Of a stretch of DNA of 64,000 nucleotides, positions 41,442 to 50,048 are shown one piece after another. Position numbers and translations under genes: made by a program. The stretch is from Geotalea toluenoxydans JCM 15764 (GTDB lineage Bacteria > Desulfobacterota > Desulfuromonadia > Geobacterales > Geobacteraceae). Below the pieces are notes generated by a model. The model was given only the letters and a program-made list of their open reading frames with translations. It made no database searches and was not told the DNA's origin. The stretch covers positions 62,001-126,000 of the forward strand of contig NZ_BBCJ01000001.1 in the NCBI RefSeq assembly GCF_001311985.1, given 5' to 3'. How positions within the stretch are numbered: the stretch's first letter is position 1; each line of letters begins with the position of its first letter.

Positions 41442-43858
41442 ATGCATCCCATAAAACAGCTGCCCACCATAATTCTTGGACTGGCCATTTTAGCCGGTTG
41501 TGCCGGCGGTCGCTCCGCACTCAGCAATGCCGAAAAGCTGGAGCGGGAAGGGCGTCTGGATGAAGCCGTTTTGAAATATGCAGAGGTTTCCGGCGCCAAC
41601 CCCGATGTGGGGGAATATCGCGTAAGGTTTCTTCAGGCCAGTGCGGCTGCTGCAAAAAAGCACATGAAAAAGGGAGAAGAATTCCTGGCGGCAGATAAAT
41701 ATGATGAAGCGCTACGCGAATACCAGACAGCCTTTGCTCTCGATCCTTCACTACAGCAGGCAAAGCAGCAGAGCGATCTGGTAATCAGGTTGAGGAACTC
41801 TCTGGTTTATCTGAAAGAAGGGGAGGAGTTCGAAAAAAGCCGGAAACCCAAGGAGGCCATACGCTCCTATCAAAAGGCTCTTGAATTCAATCAAAAGAAT
41901 GAGGCAGCGAAAAATGCAGTTGAACGCCTGCTAAAGAGCAAGAAACCGAAGATGGACGGCTATGAGCTGAACCTAAAATCCAACAAGCCACTGACCCTTA
42001 AATTCAAGGACGCCAAGATAAAAGAGGTCTTCAATATAATTTCGCAACTTTCAGGCATCAATTTCGTTTTTGACGAAGGGGTAAAAGACCAGAACTTTTC
42101 CATTTATCTGGAAAACGCCACCTTTCAGCAGGCACTGGATATTATTTGCGGCGTAAACAAGCTTGGCAAAAAAGTGTTAAACGAGAACACGATTATCATT
42201 TATACCAAAAGCCCTGAAAAGACCAAACAATATGAAGAACTCATTGTCCAGACCTTTTATCTTAACAAGCTCGATGCCAAAAAAGCGGTAAACCTGATCC
42301 GCACCATGCTGCAGGTGAAGAAGATCTATGTAAATGAAGAGATGAATGCACTGGTGATCAGGGATACTCCCGAGGTAATCGAAGTGGCTCAGAAAATCCT
42401 GGATGCCAATGATGTACCCGATGCCGAGGTCGTACTCGAGGTTGAGGTCATCGAAATATCCAAGGGCAACGTGGAGAACTTCGGTCTGGCTTTGAGCCAA
42501 TATGCTGTTTCAACCGCTGCAGCTAAAGAAGGGGCATCGACTTTTCTTTCCGACGTGTTAGTACCGCCGACAACAACCTCGTCATCAACTACACCGTCTA
42601 CAACCAACACAGACAATCTTCTTAATCTTTTCCGTTGGCGTGGCTTCAACGGTTTCCTGACGGTGCCCAACGCCACCTTCAACTTCGGCAAGACCCTTTC
42701 CAATGGCGAGACCCTGGCAAATCCGAAGATAAGGGTGAAAAACCGGGAGAAGGCAAAGTTCAATGTGGGTACCAGGGTGCCGATAACCACCACATCGACC
42801 AATGGGACGAGCATCGGCGTTAACGTCAACGTCCAGTACGTGGATGTGGGGGTCAAGATGAATGCCGAGCCCACCATCCAGCTGAACAATGAAGTCTCCA
42901 TCAAACTGAGCCTGGAGGTAAGCTCCATCCTCAGCAAGGACAAGATCGGCGATGCAAGTTCGCTGACGACCGTTGTCACCATAGGTACCGCAACCTTGAC
43001 ACCGTGTTGAGCCTCAAGGATGGGGAGACCAGCATCATCGGCGGCCTTATTCAGGACTCCAAGACCAAGGGCAAACGTAAAGTGATGATTCTCGGCGATA
43101 TCCCGATTATCGGTCCGTTATTATCCAGTAACGATAATTCCAACAGCAAGTCAGAACTGGTGCTGGCGATTACTCCCCGGGTAGTTCGCTCCATCAGCGT
43201 GCCGGAAGGTGATGCTGCCGGATTCTGGTCGGGTAAGGAAGATGAACCATCCTTGTCCAAGCCCTATTCATCCTTTGTTCAGGAGCCGGAACTCGTTCCA
43301 GCCGTGCAAACCACGCCGCTTCCACCGGCCGAAGCACCAGTAAAACCCGAAACCGAGCCGAAGGCTGCCCCATCTGTTCAGCCTCCACCACCAGTTCCCG
43401 CACAACCAGAGCCCCCCACTGCTGCCGAACCGCAGTCGCCGGCTCCCAAGGTTACTGTCAATCTGGCTGCCCCTGCTTCGGTGGAGCTTAATAGTCAGTT
43501 CAGCGTCGAGATCAAGGTTGCCAATACGACCAATCTTGTCAGCGCGCCCTTCACTTTTGCATATGACCCGATCTTTCTTGAACTGATCAGGCTAACAGAG
43601 GGCCCCTTCATGAAGAAAGACGGTAAGCCTACCACGTTTCGTCCAACCATAGACAAAGTCACCGGGCAGGTTGCAATCAGTCTTTCTCGACCGGCAGAGG
43701 TAGGGGGGGTAACCGGCAGCGGGACACTGGCAATCGCCACCTTCAGGGCAAAAAATCAGGGACCGGCAAGTATGGGATTTCTTGATACCAATCTCACAGC
43801 CGTCGGCGGGAAGCCTGTAGATGCCCTCTCCTATAGTGCCGTCGTTGAAGTGAAATAG
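41442..43858 (+). CDS. secretin lipoprotein with N-terminal TPRs and C-terminal cohesin domain (GspD/PilQ-like; one frameshift)
   Basis: This outer membrane channel of the machine has about 805 residues after repair. A lipobox LAGC (cysteine near 20) is followed by two or three TPR-like repeats (25-165). An STN/N0 domain (LNLKSNKPLTLKFKDAKIKEVF), an N1 domain (TFYLNKLDAKKAVNLI) and the secretin core follow (SLTTVVTIGTRNLDTVLSLKDGET, GDIPIIGPL, SELVLAITPRVV). After a Pro/Glu-rich linker, residues 665-805 form a cohesin-like beta sandwich with SVEIKVANTTNLVSAPFTFAYDP and GSGTLAIATFRAK. One base is missing near 42989. The cohesin tail is unusual for a secretin and links it to the dockerin-bearing protein at 50049. 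Confidence 0.87.
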
Positions 43859-43866
43859 AATTTGAC

Positions 43867-44384
43867 GTGAAAACCAATTCTCTGATTAGAAATAACAGCG
43901 GCGTAAGCCTGGTTGAGCTTGTTGTGACCTTGGTCATTCTTTCCATTCTGGCCGCAATAATACTGCCGTCGGCGCAGATGACGGCACGACGTACCAAGGA
44001 ACTGGAGCTGAAGAGAAACCTGAGGGTGATCCGCACCGCCTTGGATGAATTCAAGAAGAAATATGACCAGGCTGTGGCCGACAAAAAAATTACCCCTTCG
44101 TTGAACGATATGCAGTCCGGGTACCCCAAGACCCTCAATATGCTAGTGGAGGGATATGATTTTGGCGGCTTGACGGAGAGCAATATCAAATTCCTGCGCA
44201 GGATTCCCCGCGACCCCTTCAACCCAGCAAAGCCGGGCGAAGAAGTCAAAGAAGAGGAACTCTGGGGGCTTCGCTCCTATAAGGACAAACCGGACAGCAC
44301 TACTTGGGGGAAGAGGACGTATATGACGTTTACTCCCTCAGCGAAGAGACTGCCATCGACGGTACAAAATACAAGGATTGGTGA
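43867..44384 (+). CDS. type IV pilin-like / GspG-type pseudopilin (one frameshift)
   Basis: The prepilin signature is NSGVSLVELVVTLVILSILA, with G/V at the cleavage site and glutamate at mature position 5. The globular part contains RRIPRDPFNP, a GspG-like calcium-loop region. One base is missing near 44309 in a G-run. Restoring it replaces a nonsense tail by EEDVYDVYSLSEET...TKYKDW, closely matching the end of the second pseudopilin, and moves the stop to 44382-44384. The repaired length is about 172 residues. The last base of the stop is the first base of the next gene. Confidence 0.82.
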
Positions 44385-44818
44385 TGAAAATATCCGTATC
44401 TGACAAGTCGCCGCAGATGATCAGGCCATGGGCCAACAAAAAAGCATTCACCCTCATAGAGTTGTTGATAGTCATGACCATTGTTGGTATCCTTGCCTCC
44501 ATAGCCGTTCCCAACTACAGATGGGGAATAATCAAGGCAAAGGAAGCGGTGTTGCGGGAGGACCTCTACAACCTGCGTACCACCATTGACAATTTCTATG
44601 CGGATCAAGGAAAATACCCCGATGCCCTCCAGGAGCTGGTGGATAAAAAATACCTGCGTGATTTGCCGAAAGACCCTTTCACCAACGATAAAGAAACTTG
44701 GAAAGTTGTGCCTCCTCCTGCCGGAGCTGAGGGAGAAGAAATCAAAGGCTCCGTGTACGATGTCCATAGCGGCTCCGATCTCATCGGCACCAATGGCATA
44801 TCCTACAACGAGTGGTGA
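44384..44818 (+). CDS. type IV pilin-like / GspG-type pseudopilin
   Basis: The 144-residue product has an N-terminal leader ending NKKA before FTLIELLIVMTIVGILASIAVPNY, the canonical pilin helix with glutamate 5. The residue before the cleavage site is alanine, not the usual glycine, which prepilin peptidases tolerate but process variably. The C-terminal half has LPKDPFTND and ends YDVHSGSDLIGTNGISYNEW, the GspG-type calcium-binding region. Together with the preceding gene it supplies the filament subunits of the cluster. I chose ATG 44384, overlapping the upstream stop. Confidence 0.85.
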   Translation: MKISVSDKSPQMIRPWANKKAFTLIELLIVMTIVGILASIAVPNYRWGIIKAKEAVLREDLYNLRTTIDNFYADQGKYPDALQELVDKKYLRDLPKDPFTNDKETWKVVPPPAGAEGEEIKGSVYDVHSGSDLIGTNGISYNEW

Positions 44819-44862
44819 AGTTCTTGCCGGTAGTTGCTTATGCTAACAATGAGGCGTGATAA

Positions 44863-45537
44863 ATGATCCAGTTGCATAACGTATCCCTTGCCTATCAAAA
44901 CGATATGGCTGCTCTCAACAATGTCAGTCTAAAGGTCCCCAAAGGGGATTTTATTTTTTTAACCGGCCAATCAGGGGCTGGTAAATCGACCCTTTTGAAA
45001 CTGCTCTATGGGGCGCTGGATCCTACCCAGGGGCAGGTGGTCATAGACGGCCAGAATATCTCTCGCCTCTCCCGCTCCCAGATTCCCCACCTGAGAAGAA
45101 AAATTGGCGTCGTTTTCCAGGATTTCAAGCTGCTGCCTCAAAGAACGGTTCTTGAGAATGTGGCCGTCACCCTGGAAGTCTTGGGTTGGGGGAAAAAAGA
45201 CATCGGCAAGAAGGTCTACCACATTCTGAAGCAGATGGGGTTGGAGCATAAAATCAACAGCAATACACTGAGGCTTTCAGGTGGGGAGCAGCAGAGGGTT
45301 GCCCTGGCCCGTGCACTGGTAAACGATCCTAAAATTCTCTTGGCCGATGAACCTACTGGAAATCTGGACGAAGAAAATAAGGAACAGATTCTTTCCATTT
45401 TCAAGGAAGCAAACATCAGGGGAACAACAGTTGTTGTCGCGACCCATGATCGGCGTGCCATTGAAAACTCCCATCGAAGATTGGTGGTGCTGGAAAAAGG
45501 GCGCATCGTGGAGGACTCAAATGTCATCGCGGAATAG
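44863..45537 (+). CDS. ftsE: cell division ATP-binding protein FtsE
   Basis: FtsE is the ABC ATPase that, with FtsX, controls septal peptidoglycan hydrolysis. The 224-residue protein has Walker A GQSGAGKST (35-43), a Q-loop in VFQDFKLL, the signature LSGGEQQ (138-144), Walker B ILLADEP and the H-loop in VVATHD. FQDF(K/R)LL is characteristic of FtsE. It overlaps ftsX by 17 bases and is separated from the pseudopilin gene by 44 bases. Confidence 0.93.
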   Translation: MIQLHNVSLAYQNDMAALNNVSLKVPKGDFIFLTGQSGAGKSTLLKLLYGALDPTQGQVVIDGQNISRLSRSQIPHLRRKIGVVFQDFKLLPQRTVLENVAVTLEVLGWGKKDIGKKVYHILKQMGLEHKINSNTLRLSGGEQQRVALARALVNDPKILLADEPTGNLDEENKEQILSIFKEANIRGTTVVVATHDRRAIENSHRRLVVLEKGRIVEDSNVIAE

Positions 45538-46468
45538 ACCGACAAAAAGGCCGAAGCTGGATGGGGATGGCTCTTTTGGCAGGCTTGGCTACTTCTTTTC
45601 CAGGGCTGTTGCCAATTTAAGACAGAATATTCTTGTCAGTGCTCTCACTGTTGGTACGATCTCACTCTCCCTGTTGATTATCGCCCTTTTTTTGCTCGTA
45701 TATGTGAATCTTGAGAAAGTGGCGGAAACCTGGAGCGAAAAGGTCCAGTTGACTGCCTTCTTTGAGAAAGAGCTTTCCAATGAGGAGTTCTCTGCCTTCA
45801 AAGGTCGCATTGCCTCCCTCGGCGGCACTGAAAAAATTGTCTATGTCTCAAAAAATGAAGCGATGAAAAGGTTCCGCGACAGGCTCAAAGGACAGGAAAC
45901 ATTTCTGGAAGGGGTTGTCCCGGATGTCTTGCCTGCAGCCATTGAAATAAGTCTCAACAAGGCCAGCAGAAACAGCGAAGCTGTCGATTCCTATGCTTCC
46001 CGCCTGAAAAACATCCCCGGTATCACTGAGGTCCAGTACGGTGAGGAATGGGTAAGGCGGTTCAACACCTTTCTAAATTTCATGCGCCTGATCGGCGCTC
46101 TGGTGGGGGGATTTCTCGTTCTTGCCGGGCTCTTCATAGTTTCAAATACCATTAAACTGACTATTTATGCACGAAAAGACGAGCTCGAGGTGCTGGGGCT
46201 GGTTGGAGCAACACGGTTTTTCATAAAAGCTCCTTTTCTAATAGAAGGGATAATTCAGGGAGCAGCAGGAGGACTGGTTGCACTTGTGACGCTTGCCGCC
46301 TGTTATTTCGGGTTTCTGCATAATGCTGGAAACTTCTTGTCATTTAATGTGACCACAGCAGGTCTGTCATTTTTGCCCTTATCCCATCTGATTGCCATCT
46401 TTGCAGGGGGAGTCCTTGTAGGGTTTATCGGGAGTCTCACTTCCCTTAAGCGTTTCATCACCATTTAA
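45521..46468 (+). CDS. ftsX: cell division protein FtsX
   Basis: FtsX is the membrane partner of FtsE. The 315-residue protein has a cytoplasmic N terminus, a first membrane helix (ILVSALTVGTISLSLLIIALFLLVYV) and a large periplasmic loop (AFFEKELSNEEFSAFKGRI to VQYGEEWVRRFNTF). Three more helices form the FtsX core. ATG 45521 lies inside ftsE with GTGGAGGA just upstream; a longer in-frame extension inside ftsE is not credible. The periplasmic loop is where FtsX recruits the EnvC-type activator encoded next. Confidence 0.92.
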   Translation: MSSRNRPTKRPKLDGDGSFGRLGYFFSRAVANLRQNILVSALTVGTISLSLLIIALFLLVYVNLEKVAETWSEKVQLTAFFEKELSNEEFSAFKGRIASLGGTEKIVYVSKNEAMKRFRDRLKGQETFLEGVVPDVLPAAIEISLNKASRNSEAVDSYASRLKNIPGITEVQYGEEWVRRFNTFLNFMRLIGALVGGFLVLAGLFIVSNTIKLTIYARKDELEVLGLVGATRFFIKAPFLIEGIIQGAAGGLVALVTLAACYFGFLHNAGNFLSFNVTTAGLSFLPLSHLIAIFAGGVLVGFIGSLTSLKRFITI

Positions 46469-46470
46469 AA

Positions 46471-47649
46471 ATGCACCTTCTAACGTTAACCATCTTGGTC
46501 CTTACTTGCCTGTTTCCTCCATTTCAGTGTCTGGCTGATGTGAAGGACGATCTGCAAGGTATTAACAGGGAAATCAACCAGAAAAAATCTCTCCTTAACA
46601 AGACGAAAAAGGTTGAGACAAAGGTTTCGGGTGAATTGCAACAGATCGAGAAAAACCTTCAGGAAAAAGAGACCAATCTTCTGTCTCTCGGACGTGATCT
46701 CCGTGGCGTGGAGAATAATCTGGGCCGTATCAAAGGGCAGATAGAATCGGTGGAAGCGGAAGCTCTTCGGAAAAAACAGCAGATCAACAGTCGGGTTTCC
46801 GCCCTATACAAAGCAGGCGATGCTGGAAATATTCGCATATTCTTTTCTTCCGGCTCCTTTTCACAGATGATGGAAAACCTGCGTTACATGAAGGCGGTTC
46901 TGGAGAACGACAGGAAACTTTTTACCGATTACCAGTCTAAAACTGAACAACTGAGACTGCTGAAAACGGAGCTTGAGCACGATCAGGCGAATAAAGAAAG
47001 AATCCGAAGCAAAATAGAGGCGAAGAGACTTGAGATTGCAGAGGAGAAAAAGATAAAGACCGGGCTGCTTCTTAAAGTCAGAGAAGACAAACAGGGTTAC
47101 ATAGTCTCTTTAAAAAAGCTGCAGGCCAATGCAAAAAGGCTGCAATCAATGGTTGAAAGGCTTGAAGCAAGGAGTAGAAAGGGTTATACTGTTCGAAAAA
47201 ACAAGGCGGTAACTGGTGCAGAACGTTACGTCTCCATTCCCGATAAGGGTTTGGGCGCACAAAAGGGTAAATTGTCATTACCGGTAAAAGGCAGTGTAAC
47301 AGCCCAGTTCGGCAGGCACAAACATCCCCAGTTCAACTCCTATACCGTTAACAACGGCATATCCATCAACGCTCCCGTCGGCACGCAGATACATGCCATT
47401 TATGATGGGCAGGTCATATTTGCCGATTACTTCAAGGGTTACGGAAATATGATCATTGTCGATCACGGTGGTGGGTTCTTCAGCCTCTACGCGCACGCAT
47501 CGTCCATAAACAAGAGAGTGGGCGCCACCGTGGCCAAAAACGACGTTGTGGCCAGTGTCGGGGATTCGGATTCAAGCAATGGGGCGATGCTGTATTTTGA
47601 AATACGATATCAGGGGAAGCCGGTTGATCCTTCCCCATGGTTCAGGTAA
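46471..47649 (+). CDS. EnvC-like murein hydrolase activator with degenerate LytM domain
   Basis: The 392-residue exported protein has a signal peptide (residues 1-22). A long coiled coil spans about 25-235 (KDDLQGINREINQKKSLL), and a C-terminal M23/LytM domain begins LPVKGSVTAQFG. The zinc ligands are not conserved: the usual HxGxD reads NNGIS and the usual HLHFE reads MLYFE. It is therefore unlikely to cut peptidoglycan itself, as in E. coli EnvC, which activates amidases at the command of FtsEX. The gene starts two bases after ftsX, supporting that role. Confidence 0.85.
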   Translation: MHLLTLTILVLTCLFPPFQCLADVKDDLQGINREINQKKSLLNKTKKVETKVSGELQQIEKNLQEKETNLLSLGRDLRGVENNLGRIKGQIESVEAEALRKKQQINSRVSALYKAGDAGNIRIFFSSGSFSQMMENLRYMKAVLENDRKLFTDYQSKTEQLRLLKTELEHDQANKERIRSKIEAKRLEIAEEKKIKTGLLLKVREDKQGYIVSLKKLQANAKRLQSMVERLEARSRKGYTVRKNKAVTGAERYVSIPDKGLGAQKGKLSLPVKGSVTAQFGRHKHPQFNSYTVNNGISINAPVGTQIHAIYDGQVIFADYFKGYGNMIIVDHGGGFFSLYAHASSINKRVGATVAKNDVVASVGDSDSSNGAMLYFEIRYQGKPVDPSPWFR

Positions 47650-47708
47650 AAGCAGGGCGAGTTACATAAAGCTAATCAGAAATATAAACAATAGTTGCGG
47701 GAGGAAAG

Positions 47709-49039
47709 ATGTCGAAAAGCGGTAAGAGCAGGAAAATGCTGGCCATTGCCACCGTTGTCACCGTTGTGGTGGTATTCTTTGGCGTAGGAATTCAGCGTCG
47801 CTGTGCAGCTCAAGGAGGAAACGACTATGAATCCATCGAGCTCTTCACCGATGTCCTTTCCATAGTCAAGAAAAGTTACGTGGAAGATGTGGACACGAAA
47901 AAGCTCATCTATGGAGCTATCAATGGCATGCTGTCATCCCTGGATCCCCATAGTTCCTTCATGCCTCCTGATACTTACAAAGAGATGAAGATCGATACCA
48001 AAGGCTCTTTTGGAGGACTGGGCATCGAGATAACCATCAAGGATGGCATTTTGACCGTAATTTCGCCTATTGAAGACACCCCGGCATTCAAAGCGGGAAT
48101 CAAGGCCGGCGACCAGATCCTGAAAATCGACGACAAGTTCACCAAGGATCTGACCATAACGGATGCGGTCAAACGTATGAGAGGACCCAAGGGAACAAAG
48201 GTCACCATTTCCATTTTCCGTGAGGGTCTCGACAAGCCGAAAGATTTCACACTTGAACGCGACATAATTCAGGTAAAGAGCGTCAAGTTCAAAACCCTGG
48301 ATGATGGCTATGGATATGTGAGAGTTTCCCAGTTCCAGGAAAAAACAGATGACGACCTGGAGAAAGCGCTGAAGACCTTGCGTGAGGAAAACGGCGGGAA
48401 CCTGCGTGGCCTGGTTCTTGACCTGCGCAACGACCCGGGCGGACTTCTGGACCAGGCGGTCAAAGTGTCCGAACATTTTATTGATGAAGGCAAGCTGATA
48501 GTTTACACGGAAGGGCGTGAAAAGGATTCGAAGATGAGGTTCACCTCCCGGAAGGGGGGTAAGGAGCAGAACTATCCAATCGTGGTGCTGATCAACAGCG
48601 GCAGTGCGAGCGCTTCAGAAATTGTTGCAGGGGCATTGCAGGACCATAAACGGGCAGTGGTAATGGGCACCCAGAGCTTCGGCAAAGGATCGGTACAGAC
48701 GATAATTCCCCTTTCAGACAACTCAGGCTCAGGCTCACCACGGCCAGATATTTCACTCCGAGCGGCCGCTCCATCCAAGCCAAAGGAATAACTCCCGACA
48801 TCGTTGCCGAGCGGATCGAACTTTCTGCAGTGGAAAAGAAAGAGGGAATGCACATCAGGGAAAAGGATCTTGATAATCATTTCGAGGTCGAAAGCAAGGA
48901 AGCGACTGAAGATAAAAAACCCATGAAGATATCTACCAATAAAATGGATGAACAGATGAAATCCGATTCCCAGTTGTTGAGAGCACTTGATTTACTCAAA
49001 GGATGGGACATACTAAAATTGATGAATAAATCTTCATGA
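47709..49039 (+). CDS. ctpA: C-terminal processing protease CtpA, S41 family (one frameshift)
   Basis: The repaired protein of about 443 residues has an N-terminal membrane anchor, a helical cap (VKKSYVEDVDTKKLIYGAINGMLSSLDPHSSFM), and a PDZ domain (GGLGIEITIKDGILTVISPIEDTPAFKAGIKAGD). The S41 protease core has the nucleophile serine in NSGSASASEIVAGAL and lysine in QSFGKGSVQT. One base is missing near 48727, where CAGGCTCAGG should read CAGGCCTCAGG, restoring GLRLTTARYFTPSGRSIQAKGITPD. The downstream part up to TGA 49039 is the normal C terminus. Linkage to an EnvC-like gene is common and fits cell-wall remodelling. Confidence 0.92.
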
Positions 49040-49048
49040 CAATATCGG

Positions 49049-49068
49049 CTGGAGGGTATCCCCTCCAG
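49049..49068 (+). other. perfect hairpin after ctpA, no T tract
   Basis: CTGGAGGG (49049-49056) pairs with CCCTCCAG (49061-49068) around TATC. It lacks a T run, so it may stabilise the ctpA mRNA or act as a weak pause signal. Confidence 0.55.
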
Positions 49069-49118
49069 CAGGAGGCATTACAACATTCCAGTTAAAAATA
49101 CGATTGAAAGGAGTAATT

Positions 49119-49995
49119 ATGCGAAAAAGCACTAGTTTTCTCCTTCTGGGTGTCTTTCTGGCTGTTGTTCTTTCGGCTTGCGGTGGGGGTGGGGGCGATG
49201 CTTCCGCTCCTACTCCCAGTCCTACTCCCAGTCCTACTCCTACTCCCAGTCCCAGTCCCAGCCCCAGCCCCAGTCCTAGTCCTAGTCCTAGTCCTAGTCC
49301 TAGTCCTAGTCCTAGTCCTAGCCCCGGTCCTGCTGTAACTGCTTCCAAAGGTGTTGGCCTGGCTGATAATGCCGACACTATTACCATAACAACCACCTTT
49401 ACGGGAACTGTTCCGGCGGATGGTACAGTTGTCAATTTCTCGGTCACTCCAGCGACTGCCATACTGGGAAACACTACTGCAACTACGACTAACGGTGTTG
49501 CAACGACAACAGTCAAATCTGCAACGGCCGGAGCAGTTGTGATTACCGCTGTCTCTGGCGCCGCAACGGCTAACACTACTGTTAAATTTATAGCCCAACC
49601 GACCACCATGGATGTTTTCATTGCTTTAAACCCAGCTGTAAGCGCTGGCAAGTCTGCAAATTTCCCTGGTCAACGGTTCAGGAGCAACTTTCACCTCTGG
49701 TTCCGAGACTGCCGTCAATGGGGCGACAGGGTCCCTTATTGTTGCCAACCAGGCTTCCGGCAGTGACACCACGGTGGTTGCCCTGATCAGCGCCGCCGGT
49801 TTCAATACCGGGACTACGCCCATCATCAAACTTTCCTATGGTATAACTTCGGGTCTGCCCGGCGTGCAGGTGAGCACTTCAGGGATTTCGGCGACCAGGC
49901 TGGCCAATCCAGCTGATCCGTTGAGTGGTGTGCCCTTGGCTCTTACTCCGCAGAATTTCATAGTTACCATCAAATATAACACAGACACGTTTTGA
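49119..49995 (+). CDS. surface lipoprotein with Ser-Pro stalk and Ig-like (Big_1-type) domain (one frameshift)
   Basis: The lipoprotein signal ends LSAC (cysteine 21) followed by five glycines. Residues 30-70 form an extended Ser-Pro/Thr-Pro stalk encoded by hexanucleotide repeats. A beta-sandwich domain follows with ADTITITTTFTGTVPADGT and a later TTNGVATTTVKSATAGAVVITA, resembling bacterial Ig-like group 1 modules of adhesins. The frame breaks near 49665 in a CCC run; dropping one C restores NFLVNGSGATFTSGSE and continues to TGA 49995, about 291 residues. The C-terminal 90 residues are unidentified. ATG 49119 follows AAAGGAG. It precedes the cohesin-dockerin gene by 53 bases. Confidence 0.75.
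49272..49319 (+). repeat. hexanucleotide repeat (AGTCCT) x 8 inside the lipoprotein gene
   Basis: Eight perfect AGTCCT units encode alternating Ser and Pro. They sit in a larger Pro/Ser/Thr-coding tract, about 49206-49331, of related units (AGTCCC, AGCCCC, CCTACTCCCAGT). Gain or loss of units would change stalk length without shifting the frame. Confidence 0.9.
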
Positions 49996-50002
49996 AAACT
50001 GA

Positions 50003-50028
50003 CTGAAGGGGCGTTTTCGCCCCTTCAG
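50003..50028 (+). other. perfect 11-bp hairpin between lipoprotein and cohesin-dockerin genes
   Basis: CTGAAGGGGCG (50003-50013) pairs with CGCCCCTTCAG (50018-50028) around TTTT. There is no T tract downstream; the next ribosome site (AAAGGAGA) follows within six bases. A processing or attenuation signal inside one transcript is possible. Confidence 0.6.
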
Positions 50029-50048
50029 CATTAAAGGAGAAGCTTTAC

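Noticed and set aside
46471-47649. Active M23 endopeptidase
   Set aside because: The zinc-ligand positions of the LytM domain are replaced, so an activator role is more likely.
49206-49331. Possible CRISPR or intergenic satellite
   Set aside because: The units are six bases without spacers and lie in frame inside a coding region.
49034-49651. Long minus-strand frame opposite the lipoprotein gene
   Set aside because: It is the mirror image of the Ser-Pro hexamer tract, giving Gly-Leu or Thr-Arg repeats, with no start signal.
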